Shown here piece after piece: positions 15,709-24,412 of a stretch of DNA of 30,147 nt. A program made the position numbers and the translations under genes. This stretch comes from Streptomyces katrae (GTDB lineage Bacteria > Actinomycetota > Actinomycetes > Streptomycetales > Streptomycetaceae). The notes beneath the pieces are model-generated. The model searched no databases. It was not told the origin of the DNA and saw only the letters and a list, made by a program, of their open reading frames with translations. The DNA is taken from positions 1 through 30,147 of the forward strand of contig NZ_JNZY01000073.1 of NCBI RefSeq assembly GCF_000717655.1. Direction: 5' to 3'. Each line of letters starts with the position of its first letter. Within the stretch, counting starts at the first letter, position 1.

Positions 15709-16072
15709 CTAGTTGAGAAGACTTCCCTGCAGCTCCGAACGCAGTTCCGGAGTGAGGACACTGCCTGCTCGGTCCACAAGGAGGGCCATCTCATAGCCCA
15801 CGAGGCCGATGTCGCACTCGGGGTGCGCGAGCACCGCGAGCGAGGATCCGTCCGAGACGGACATGAGGAAGAGGAATCCCCGGTCCATCTCGACGACGGT
15901 CTGGTTGACGGCGCCACCCTCGAAGATGCGGGAGGCTGCGGTCGCGCGGGAATCCGTCGGACATCGCCAGAAGAAGGCCGTCGGCGGAGACCACCACCGT
16001 GTGGGACACCCCGGGGGTGTTGTCCACGAAGTTGGTGATCAACCAGTTCAGGTTCTGTGCCGCCTGGCTCAT
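15709..16072 (-). pseudogene. cvnB2: Conservon roadblock/LC7 protein CvnB, internal deletion
   Basis: ATG 16072 overlaps the cvnA2 stop (ATGA). Residues 1-45 (MSQAAQNLNWLITNFVDNTP ... MSDGFPRDR) are normal. The frame then breaks at 15937/15938 and continues in another phase with SRIFEGGAVNQTVVEMDRG to ELQGSLLN and TAG at 15709. Compared with the usual 136-residue CvnB, about 17 codons (RADQLAAVASGLTSLTAG) are gone; I infer a 50-nt loss, which shifts the frame. The 99 nt to the left of the break are identical to 20562-20660 in the other cvnB. CvnB proteins are roadblock-fold dimers thought to regulate CvnD. Confidence 0.8.
15839..15937. repeat. 99-nt block in the cvnB 3' part identical to 20562-20660
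   Basis: Exactly 99 identical nt, ending with GGGAGGCT. The next base begins the cvnB deletion junction in both copies. Confidence 0.9.
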
Positions 16073-16073
16073 C
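15975..16073. repeat. 99-nt block in the cvnB 5' part identical to 20720-20818
   Basis: Exactly 99 identical nt, ending one base beyond the cvnB ATG. Immediately to the right lies the cvnA 3' end, which is out of the expected frame in the copy at 20818. Confidence 0.9.
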
Positions 16074-19000
16074 CCTGGTCATAGCTGTTACTTGACTGCT
16101 CAGAACCCGCGCTGCGTCCCTGCTGGACACCGCGCCGCAGATTGCTCAACCTGCCGCGGACGTCCTCCGGTGCGCGGGAGACCTGGGGGCCGCCCTGCGG
16201 GGTCGTCTCCGCCGCGCCCTCGACCAGGTTGGCCTTGGGCACGCGCCGAGGGAGTCCGGACGGGGTGACCCCGCCCGCCTTCGGCTCACGGAGTTTTGCG
16301 GCCTGCTGCCAGCGCTCGTCGTTGTTCGAGCGCCAGTCGTTGCTGCCTTCCTCGTCCCGCTCCGGGGCGGCGGGCTGCTGCTGTCGCGGCGGCCGCTGCT
16401 CGAAGAGGGATCCGGTGGACTCCGCTTCCTTCTGTGCCGGCTGCCACTGCTGCTGGCTGCCGCGGCGCGGCAGGCCCGCTCCGGTCACTTCGTGGCCGGT
16501 GTCGGCAGCGGCGCCCGGACGGTCGAAGCCTACGCGCTCCGGGGCGGGTTCGGGAGCGGCCTGGGGTTCCGATTCGGTCCCGTACCCCTGCTGGTAGCCG
16601 CCGGAGTAGGTGTTCTGCTCGGGCCACTCTGCCTGCTGGGACCGGGATCCGTAGCCGCCGTCGTACGCCTGGGCGCCCTGCTGCCGATCCTGGTAGCCGG
16701 CTTCCGGATAGGTGTAGTCCTGCTGCGGGTACGCCTCGTAGCCCTGCTGGGCCCCGTGGGCCTGCTGGGAGTCGTACGAGGTGTCGTAACCCTGCTCGGG
16801 CTGCTGCTCGTACTCCTGGTACTGCTGGTACCCGTGCTCCGGCTGCGGTTCCGCATACTCCTGCTCGGAGTACCCGGCCTGCTGTTCCTGCCCGTAGACC
16901 TGGGCCTCGAGCGCGGCTCTGCGCTCCTGCTGGGCCAGGGAGCGGCCGACCGGGTTGAGCCCGGCGGCGTCGCCGCCCTGGGCGTCGACCCCTCTGGCTT
17001 CGTACCTGGAGTCGTCGAAGCCGAGCTCGGCCGCCGTACGCATCGGCACGGCCTGCTGGGCCGACTGCTGAGGGATCATCGAGGACACCGTGAAGTCGTC
17101 GTCCGGGATCCCCTCGCCACCACCACCATGGGTGATCGCGTCGGGCAGCATGACCAGCGACGTGGTGCCGGCGGCCTCGCCCGAGGGGCGCAGCTGGACC
17201 CGGATGCTGTGGCGGTCCGCCAGCCGGCCGACCACGAACAGACCCATGCGCTGGGAGATCGCGGCGTCCACCGTCGGCGGGTTGGCCAGCTTGTGGTTGA
17301 TGTCCGCGAAGTCCTCGGCGGTGAGGCCGATGCCCTTGTCGTGGATCTCGACCATGACGCGGCCGTCGGGCAGACGCGTGGCGTTGACGCGGACCTTGGT
17401 CTGCGGGGAGGAGAACGTGGTGGCGTTCTCCAGGAGCTCGGCGAGCAGGTGCACGAGGTCGGTCACGGCCTGGCCGTGGATCTCGGCCTCGGAGACGCCC
17501 GAGAGCTCGATGCGCTCGTACTGCTCCACCTCGGAGGAGGCGGCGCGCAGGACGTCGACGAGGGGGACCGGCTGGTCCCAGCGGCGGCCCGGCTCCTCAC
17601 CCGCGAGGATGAGGAGGTTCTCGCCGTTGCGGCGCATACGGGTGGCCAGGTGGTCCAGGCGGAAGAGGTTCTCCAGCTGGTCCGGGTCGGCCTCGTTGTT
17701 CTCCAGGTCGGTGATGAGGGTCAGCTGGCCCTCGATCAGCGACTGGTTGCGCATCGAGAGGTTCGTGAAGATCGCGTTGACGTTCCCTCGCAGGAGCGCC
17801 TGCTCGGCGGCGAGCCGGACCGCTTCCCGGTGGACCTGGTCGAAGGCGCGGGCGACCTCGCCGATCTCGTCCTGGGAGTTGATCGGGATCGGGGCGACAC
17901 GGGTGTCGACCTTGCCCGGGTCGGTGCGCGAGAGCTGGTCGACGAGCATCGGCAGGCGCTGCTCGGCGACGTCGAACGCGGCGGAGCGCAGGCGGCGCAT
18001 CGAGCGGCTCATCGAGCGGGCCATCATGCCGGCCAGGATGAAGGCGGCGAGCAGGGCCACGACCACGACGGCGCCGGTCCAGATGGCATCGTTGCGGGCC
18101 TCGTCGGAGACCGCGACTGAGTCGTCGACGGCCTTGGCGAGGAGGTCCTTCTCGATCTCGGCGTAGCCCTCGAACTTGGCGGTGGCCGCAGCCTGCCAGG
18201 CCTGGGGCGTGGTGCCGTTCGCGGCGAGCTTGTTCTTGTCGCCGCCGCCGGCTATCGCCTCGGTCATGCCGGTGAGCGCGGAACCGTTCACCATGGGCGG
18301 AGCCTTGAAGACGGTGCCGGCCTGCTCGGCCTGCTGCTTGGCGGCAGCGAGCTTGGCGGCGCCCTCCTGCGACTTCTTGCCCATGACCTCCTTGAGGCGG
18401 GCCACGTCGTCCTCGGTGCCGGCCGCGACGTACTCGCCGATGGCGATTTCCTCGAGGTAGGCGTAGGAGGAGAAGGCCACGAGCTGGGCCTTGCGGACCT
18501 GTTCGTTCTCGTTGGGCCGGACCAGCAGGTGGGTGCCGACGGAGCGCTGGAGCGAGTTGGCGGCCTTGGCCAGCTCGACCGCGTAGACCATGCGGCCGTA
18601 GCTGGTGACGTTGCCGGTGCCCAGGCCGAGTTCATTGGAGAACGTCATGAGGTAGTGCTGGACCAGCACGTACCCCTCTTCGGTCGGGATCGGACCGTTC
18701 GCGCTGGGCGGGTTCTTCTTGTCCGTCTCCTGCGCGGTGTACGCCGTCTGCCGGACGGCCGCGAGCTTGGGCTCCTCCTGGCGGAAGAGCTCGAGGCGGC
18801 GCGCCAGCCCCTGGTTCGCGTTCGAGGGCAGGTCCTTGGAGGCCTGGGCGAACCTTTCCTTGGCCAGGTCCGTGGCGTCCCGGGCCTTCGCGACGACCGC
18901 GTTGTTGGCGTCGCCCCGAAGGAGAGGTTCGGCCGTCAGGTCGCGCTCGTTGAGGAGGGCCTGGCCGTATTCGGCCGCCGCCTGGACGATGCGGGCCGTC

Positions 19001-19266
19001 TTCTCGGCGTCCTTGGCCTCGTTCCAGCTGTCTAGGGAGCCCTTCACCTGGAAGCCGCCCATGACCAGTCCGACGAGGACGGGTACGAGCAGGATGGCGT
19101 TCAGCTTGGTCGGCACGCGCCAGTTACGGGGTGCGAACCTGCTGGTGCTGCCGCTCTTCGCCGGTGGGTCCACGGGTACGTCGACGGGCGACGCGGCCGC
19201 GCGCTGCGGCGGGGTGAAGTTGCCGCGCGCGGGTTCATCCGCGGGGCTCGAGTTGCTTCGCCTCAC
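16069..19266 (-). CDS. cvnA2: Conservon sensor-kinase-like protein CvnA
   Basis: 1065 residues from GTG 19266 (GGAAGG about 12 nt upstream). Order: a short cytoplasmic N-terminus, membrane segment ~54-72 (LNAILLVPVLVGLVMGGFQV), an extracytoplasmic nitrate/nitrite-sensor (NIT)-like helical domain ~80-370, membrane segment ~395-414, and HAMP ~415-485. A dimerisation helix pair carries LDHLATRMRRNGENLLILAG (His539). A GHKL ATPase domain spans ~600-708 (N box LLENATTFSSP, G1 box DKGIGLT, RMGLFVVGRLADRH). A Gln/Tyr/Glu-rich disordered tail (~710-1065) follows. There is no ordinary HELRTPL H box, typical for this family. It heads cvnA-B-C-D; its stop overlaps cvnB2. The last residues (NSYDQG) directly abut a shared 99-nt block, so the true C-terminus could be longer. 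Confidence 0.9.
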   Translation of the reverse strand: MRRSNSSPADEPARGNFTPPQRAAASPVDVPVDPPAKSGSTSRFAPRNWRVPTKLNAILLVPVLVGLVMGGFQVKGSLDSWNEAKDAEKTARIVQAAAEYGQALLNERDLTAEPLLRGDANNAVVAKARDATDLAKERFAQASKDLPSNANQGLARRLELFRQEEPKLAAVRQTAYTAQETDKKNPPSANGPIPTEEGYVLVQHYLMTFSNELGLGTGNVTSYGRMVYAVELAKAANSLQRSVGTHLLVRPNENEQVRKAQLVAFSSYAYLEEIAIGEYVAAGTEDDVARLKEVMGKKSQEGAAKLAAAKQQAEQAGTVFKAPPMVNGSALTGMTEAIAGGGDKNKLAANGTTPQAWQAAATAKFEGYAEIEKDLLAKAVDDSVAVSDEARNDAIWTGAVVVVALLAAFILAGMMARSMSRSMRRLRSAAFDVAEQRLPMLVDQLSRTDPGKVDTRVAPIPINSQDEIGEVARAFDQVHREAVRLAAEQALLRGNVNAIFTNLSMRNQSLIEGQLTLITDLENNEADPDQLENLFRLDHLATRMRRNGENLLILAGEEPGRRWDQPVPLVDVLRAASSEVEQYERIELSGVSEAEIHGQAVTDLVHLLAELLENATTFSSPQTKVRVNATRLPDGRVMVEIHDKGIGLTAEDFADINHKLANPPTVDAAISQRMGLFVVGRLADRHSIRVQLRPSGEAAGTTSLVMLPDAITHGGGGEGIPDDDFTVSSMIPQQSAQQAVPMRTAAELGFDDSRYEARGVDAQGGDAAGLNPVGRSLAQQERRAALEAQVYGQEQQAGYSEQEYAEPQPEHGYQQYQEYEQQPEQGYDTSYDSQQAHGAQQGYEAYPQQDYTYPEAGYQDRQQGAQAYDGGYGSRSQQAEWPEQNTYSGGYQQGYGTESEPQAAPEPAPERVGFDRPGAAADTGHEVTGAGLPRRGSQQQWQPAQKEAESTGSLFEQRPPRQQQPAAPERDEEGSNDWRSNNDERWQQAAKLREPKAGGVTPSGLPRRVPKANLVEGAAETTPQGGPQVSRAPEDVRGRLSNLRRGVQQGRSAGSEQSSNSYDQG

Positions 19267-19599
19267 TCGACCAACAACCTTCCGGCGGTGCTACTAGCTA
19301 GTTAGTTGAATTCCAGCACGGTGAACGGCCGTGTTCCAAACAGTTGGAATCAGCCGTTCCAAGAGACTTATGTCCCGCATAAATCGGACATAAAGAGCGA
19401 GCGGCAGCAAAAATGGAGTCATTCGTGCGCGCAGCGGCACCGGCCGACCGCACCCTGTGTCCAACTCGCGGCAATTCTCTGTCGAAACGTTATGAACCGA
19501 GAGGGCGGGCCGTGTCCTATGACACAGCCCGCCCTATCACGTTGTGAAGAACCCGTGGTACTTGAGTGGTGCCCCTTGAGCCGCGTGACGCGAATCGTG
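19267..19599. promoter_or_regulatory. Gap between conservons: cvnA2 promoter region with two inverted repeats
   Basis: 333 nt without a gene. It holds TTCCAA-acag-TTGGAA (19334-19349) and TTATGTCC-N10-GGACATAA (19368-19393), both perfect dyads 70-130 nt upstream of cvnA2. The stretch 19300-19480 is AT-richer than its surroundings, as expected for a promoter. A TTCCAA half-site also occurs at 19357-19362. I could not assign -10/-35 with confidence. Confidence 0.5.
19502..19535 (-). terminator. Hairpin terminator of the first conservon
   Basis: AGGGCGGGC (19502-19510) pairs with GCCCGCCCT (19527-19535), continued by GTGTC/GACAC around a CTAT loop with one mismatch. It lies 65 nt past the cvnD1 stop. 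Confidence 0.75.
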
Positions 19600-20280
19600 T
19601 TACTTGAGTCGGGCCATGAGGGCGTGCTCGACCAGCGTGATGAGCGCGCTCTTGGCGTCCGCGCGGTGGCGGGCGTCGGTGGTGATGATCGGAGCGTCCG
19701 GGCCGATCTGCAGGGCCTCGCGGACTTCCTCGGGGGTGTACGGCTGGTGTCCCTCGAAGCCGTTGAGGGCCACGACGAACGGCAGGCCGCTGTTCTCGAA
19801 GTAGTCGACCGCGGGGAAGCAGTCGGCGAGGCGGCGGGTGTCGACGAGCACGATGGCACCGATGGCGCCCCGGACGAGGTCGTCCCACATGAACCAGAAC
19901 CGGTCCTGACCGGGGGTACCGAAGAGGTACAGGATCAGGTCCTGGTCCAGGGTGATGCGGCCGAAGTCCATGGCCACCATTCCGGCCTCGGCCAGGTCGG
20001 CGACGAGGATCCGGGCGACACCGAGCGGCATCGACAGCAGTGCGGAGACCTCCGCGACCGACTTGACCTCGCGGCACAGCGTGCAGATGCGCTGGTGCTC
20101 GGGAAGCAGGCCGGACAGGTGCATCGGATCGGCCGTGGTGCTGACCAGCGCCTCTATGGCGAGCTGGTAGCGCGGCCGGGTCCGTCCGCCGGTCATCGCG
20201 TACGGGCGAACGAGCGGCTGGTCGCCTTCCGAGTACGACGAATCGCCGTACGAATCGGAGTAGGCGGGGGGCGGGGTCAT
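19600..20280 (-). CDS. cvnC1-cvnD1: Apparent CvnC-CvnD in-frame fusion (deletion joining two conservon genes)
   Basis: 226 residues from ATG 20280 (GGAGGATCA just upstream). Residues 1-103 are CvnC (DUF742): LVRPYAMTGGRTRPRYQLAIE, LPEHQRICTLCREVKSVAE, LGVARILVADLAEAGMVA. Residue 104 on is CvnD from MDFGRITLDQDLILYLF to LVEHALMARLK, with TPGQD and ALNGFEG but no P-loop. The C-terminal ~25 residues of CvnC and the first ~70 of CvnD are therefore missing; the joint at about 19970 happens to keep the frame. A real fused protein would be a GTPase without a nucleotide-binding loop, which is hard to believe. The joint sits at the edge of the 99-nt block shared with cvnD2. Automated annotation would probably show this as one DUF742 protein. 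Confidence 0.75.
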   Translation of the reverse strand: MTPPPAYSDSYGDSSYSEGDQPLVRPYAMTGGRTRPRYQLAIEALVSTTADPMHLSGLLPEHQRICTLCREVKSVAEVSALLSMPLGVARILVADLAEAGMVAMDFGRITLDQDLILYLFGTPGQDRFWFMWDDLVRGAIGAIVLVDTRRLADCFPAVDYFENSGLPFVVALNGFEGHQPYTPEEVREALQIGPDAPIITTDARHRADAKSALITLVEHALMARLK

Positions 20281-20373
20281 TGATCCTCCGGGCTGGACAG
20301 CAGTGGTCAGCGTGCCGTCTGACGGGGCGGCCGGTGGGGGGACGGTATGACGGCCTGGCGGTGGTACTGGGTT

Positions 20374-20424
20374 CCGGGGCCGGAGCCCCGGTCTCCCGGC
20401 CGGAAGTACCGTCCGGCCGGGAGA
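20374..20424 (-). promoter_or_regulatory. Two adjacent hairpins between cvnB1 and cvnC1
   Basis: TCTCCCGGCCGG (20392-20403) pairs with CCGGCCGGGAGA (20413-20424), perfect 12 bp. Next to it CCGGGGC-cgga-GCCCCGG spans 20374-20391. They begin 8 nt after the cvnB1 stop in the 151-nt gap before cvnC1. They could lower expression of the distal genes or stabilise a processed mRNA end. The other conservon has only a 93-nt gap here. Confidence 0.55.
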
Positions 20425-20431
20425 TGTGGCG

Positions 20432-20817
20432 TCAGATGAGCAGGCTTCCCTGCAGCTCCGCGCGCAGGTCCGGGGTGAGGACGCTGCCGGCGCGGTCCAC
20501 GAGGAGGGCCATCTCGTAGCCGACGAGGCCGATGTCGCATTCGGGGTGTGCGAGTACGGCCAGCGAGGATCCGTCCGAGACGGACATGAGGAAGAGGAAT
20601 CCCCGGTCCATCTCGACGACGGTCTGGTTGACGGCGCCACCCTCGAAGATGCGGGAGGCTCCACGGCCGCCAGCTGATCGGCGCGGTCCCGGGGAAAGCC
20701 CTCGGACATCGCCAGAAGGAGGCCGTCGGCGGAGACCACCACCGTGTGGGACACCCCGGGGGTGTTGTCCACGAAGTTGGTGATCAACCAGTTCAGGTTC
20801 TGTGCCGCCTGGCTCAT
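20432..20817 (-). pseudogene. cvnB1: Conservon roadblock/LC7 protein CvnB, internal deletion
   Basis: ATG 20817. Residues 1-52 are normal (MSQAAQNLNWLITNFVDNTP ... MSEGFPRDRADQLAAV), then the frame breaks at 20660/20661. The normal sequence resumes in another phase as SRIFEGGAVNQTVVEMDRG to LRAELQGSLLI and TGA at 20432. From the usual CvnB sequence I infer a 28-nt loss (codons for ASGLTSLTAG). The right-hand sequence of the joint is the same as in cvnB2, but the left-hand point differs, so the two deletions are not copies of one event. Expected role: roadblock partner of CvnD in the conservon. Confidence 0.8.
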
Positions 20818-20818
20818 C

Positions 20819-23800
20819 GCCGGTCGCCGGGCCGTTGTTGCCGGCCTGACGCCCCTGCTGGATACCCCGTCGGAGGTTGGTCAGACGGCCGCGGACGTCG
20901 TCCGGAGCTCGCGAGACCTGCGGGCCGGTCTGTGCGTCGGCCTGCTGCTGCGCGGTGCCGGCCACGAGGTTCGCCCGTGGTACTCGGCGGGGCAGCCCCG
21001 AGGTGGTGATGCCGCCGGCGGCGGGCTGGCGCACGCGCTCGGCCTGCCGCATCAGCTCGTCGTTCGGCGAGGACCGCCAGCTGACGGTCGGCGAGCTGCC
21101 GTTCGCCGCCTGGGCGGGCTCGGCCGCGGGCTCCTGGCCGCGCTGCGGCAGCGGCTGCTGCGGGCGCTGCTGGGGAGCCGGAGCCGGGGCGGACTGCTGC
21201 TGGGGTACGGCCGGCGCCTGACCGGAGGACTGCTGGCCCTCCTGGTGGAACCAGTTCGACTCCAGGGTGTCGAAGATCGGGCTGCGCTCGTTGCCGGTGC
21301 TCGGGGCCGGCGGCAGCGCCTCCGGCTGGGAGACCTGCGGCAACTGCGGGGCCTGGGGCTGCTGCTGGGCGTATCCGCCGACTCCGGGGCCGCCGGGCCG
21401 CGGGGCCTGGTAGTCCGGTCGGGCGAACTGGCCCGTGGTGGACGGGTCCGCCGGACCGCGCAGCTCCGGGCGCTCGAACTGCCCGGTGGTGCTGTTGCCG
21501 GCCGGCGGGCGCGGGGCGTTGAAGTCCGGGCGGGGGAACTCCGCCGTCGAACCGGGGCCCGAGAGCTCGTCGTGGCCGCGCGGGACCTCCTGGCCGCCGC
21601 TGCGCGCCTGGTCGGCGCCCCAGCTGGTGGTCTGCGGGATCCCGGCGGGACCGCCGCCCGCGCCCGGAAGCTCCGGACGGGGGGCGCCACCGCGCGGCGG
21701 CAGCTGCGGACGGTTGCCGCGCGGAGCCGGGGCGGCGGGCGCCTGGGCCGAGGGAACCGGGCCCGTGGGGGCGGGCTGCTGCGGCGTCTGCGGCCGCTCG
21801 AAGCCGTTGCCCTGCGGGAACCCGGCCTGGCCGGAGGCCGTGGGCGCGGACATCGGACGCGACGGGGGAGCGCCGGCCGGACCGCGGCCCGGCAGCGGGG
21901 CACCGCCGCCGAAGGCACCCTGGCCCTGGCCGGTCGGAGCGCCCGGCATCCCGGACATGCCCGGACCGCCCTGCGGACGCCCGCCGGTGCCGCCCTGCTG
22001 CGGACGGGCACCGGGACCGCCCTGCGGACCGCCGTCGCGTCCCGGCAGCGCGGCACGCTGGCCGCCGCCGTACACCTGGCCGCGCTGCGGGCCGGCGCCC
22101 ACGGGCTGGCGTGCGCCGCCGCCCGGGACGGAACCCTGCGCGGAAGCACCCGGCATGCCCTGCTGGCCGCCGGAGCCCGGACCGCCGGGAGCGCCCTGAC
22201 CGCCCTGGCCCGGCATCGGACCCGGCTTCTTGCCGCCCTGGGCGACGTCCACCGGCAGCATGACGAGGGCCGTCGTACCGCCCGAGTCGGACGGGCGCAG
22301 CTGGATGCGGATGCCGTGTCGCAGGGACAGGCGGCCGACCACGAACAGGCCCATGCGGCGGGAGACGGAGACGTCCACGGTCGGCGGCGACGCGAGCCGC
22401 TCGTTGATCGCGGCGAGGTCCTCCGGGGAGAGGCCGATACCGGTGTCGTGGATCTCCACGAGCACGCGGCCGTCGGGCAGCGCGTGACCGGTGACCTTGA
22501 CCTTGGTCTGCGGGGAGGAGAACGACGTGGCGTTCTCCAGCAGCTCGGCGAGCAGGTGCACGAGGTCGTTGACGACGCGGCCGGCGACATCGGTGCCGGG
22601 CACCGACGCCAGTTCGATGCGCTCGTACTGCTCCACCTCGGACGCCGCGGCACGGAGCACGTCGACGAGCGGGACGGGGCGGGTCCAGCGGCGGCCCGGC
22701 TCCTCGCCCGCGAGGACGAGGAGGTTTTCGCCGTTACGGCGCATACGGGTCGCGAGGTGGTCGAGCTTGAAGAGCGAGGACAGCTGGTCCGGGTCGGCCT
22801 CGCGCGACTCGAGCTCGGAGATGAGCGAGAGCTGGCGCTGGATGAGGCCCTGCGAACGGCGCGAGAGGTTGGTGAACATCGCGTTGACGTTGCCCCGGAG
22901 GAGGGCCTGCTCGGCGGCGAGGCGGACGGCCTCGCGGTGCACGTCGTCGAAGGCCGCGGCCACCTGGCCGATCTCGTCGCGGGTGTGCAGGCCGACCGAC
23001 TCCACGGACGTGTCCACGTCCTGCGGGTCGGAGTCGGACAGCTGCTTGACGAGCTCGGGCAGTCGGTCCTGGGCGACCCGGGTCGCGGTGTCCTGCAGGC
23101 GGCGCAGCGAGCGGATCATCGACCGCGCCATGACGAAGGCACCGACGAGCGAGACACCGAGGACGAGGAGGATCAGGGCACCGTTGATGATGGCGTCCTG
23201 CTGCGAGGAGTTCTTGAGCTCGCGGGCCTTCTGCTCCATGTCCTCGAGCAGGGTGAGCTCGATCTGCTTCATCGCCTGGATCTTGGTGTCGTCCGCGTCG
23301 TACCAGTCCATCCAGGACCGGTACTGCGTCTCCTTGGCGAACTGACCCTGGGTCGACAGGACGCGGCGGGTGTAGTGGTCCGCCTTGCCGATCTCCGCGT
23401 TGCCGTCGCCGAGCACCGCGAGGAGCTCCTCGGGCTTGCCCTGGTAGACGAGTTCGAAGGTCTTCTTCGCCTGGCTCTCGCCGCGGAGCGCGGCGAGGGC
23501 GTACAGGCGGTCGTTCTCGCTGAAGTTGTTGGTGGGCGCGCCGCTGTCGGGCAGCGAGGCGGCGATGACGGCGCGCTGGATCGAGGCGTACTCCTTGGCG
23601 GAGGAGAAGGCCGCCAGGGCGCGCGTACGCTTGATCATCTCCGGGCTGGAGGTGGCCTGCGCCATGTCCTGGGAGAGCGAGAGCAACGAGACGATCAGCG
23701 CGTTGTACTCGGTGACCGTCTGCTGGGCGCTGTTGCGGTACGCGTTCTTGCGGATTTCCTCGATGCCGGTGAGCTGGCGGCCGATCTGCAGGATGTTGTT

Positions 23801-24412
23801 GCGGATCGACTTGAGGGTCTCGTCCTTGTCCTCCGCGCCGTCGACCTTGTCGGTCGCGGCGGCGAAGGCCTTGGCGGCGGCGTCGGTCTGGTCGCGGACG
23901 CCCGTGACGAGGGTGTTGGGCTTGCCCGACTTGTCGGCCGACAGCGGACCGGCCGACCTGTCCCGCTCCTCCTGGAGCATGGCGGCCAGGTTGGTGGCCT
24001 GCCGGGTCATCGTCGTCAGCAGCTGCATGTGCTCCAGCTGGTCGATGTCGTTGAGCGAGTCGTTGATGCGGAAGCCACCGAGCGTGGTGGCGGCGACGAC
24101 CGGCAGGGTCAGCAGCGACACGAGTCGCGTGCTGATGCGCCAGTTCTGCATGGCGAAGCGTGAACCGGGCCCGCTGGGGGCCTTCGGTATCGCCACGTCC
24201 TTGTCGGCCGGCTCTTCGCTCTTCGCCTTGCCACGGGGCTTGAGGCGCGCCTTCCCCTTCACCGCGTTCACCGTGGCGGAGGAGTCGGAGCCTGCGCCTT
24301 CGACAGCCGGCCCGCGGTTCTGGGCGTGCTGGGGCGAGGAGCCACGGTCGGTCCCGCCGCGCGGCTCCTGCTCCGCCGCAGCGCTGCCATCCCTCTTGAA
24401 TCGTCCCTGCAC
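20819..24412 (-). CDS. cvnA1: Conservon sensor-kinase-like protein CvnA, 3' end uncertain
   Basis: About 1198 residues from GTG 24412 (AGAGG about 12 nt upstream). Order: a basic, Ala/Glu-rich cytoplasmic N-terminus ~1-90, membrane segment ~95-113, a NIT-like helical sensor ~120-400, membrane segment ~408-428, and HAMP. LDHLATRMRRNGENLLVLAG (His552) follows, then a GHKL ATPase ~612-722 (LLENATSFSSP, DTGIGLS, RRMGLFVVGRLSLRH) and a very long Gly/Pro/Gln-rich tail ~730-1190. Near the end it matches CvnA2 (SGLPRRVPRANLV, QVSRAPDDVRGRL, NLRRGIQQGRQAG). After AGNNGPATG the frame does not stop but runs through cvnB in the wrong phase to 20432. Conservon 2 has an ATGA overlap; here the phase is off by one exactly at the edge of a shared 99-nt block, so the 3' end is probably truncated. 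Confidence 0.85.

Noticed and set aside
14717..20818. Conservon damage caused by an insertion sequence or transposon scar
   Set aside because: No inverted terminal repeats, target duplications or transposase remains at any junction; the 99-nt identity pattern explains the breaks better.
20744..24163. 1139-codon open frame on the + strand opposite cvnA1
   Set aside because: It is the mirror frame of a high-GC gene. The protein is Arg/Gly/Ala/Leu-rich with no domain, and the - strand encodes a clear CvnA.
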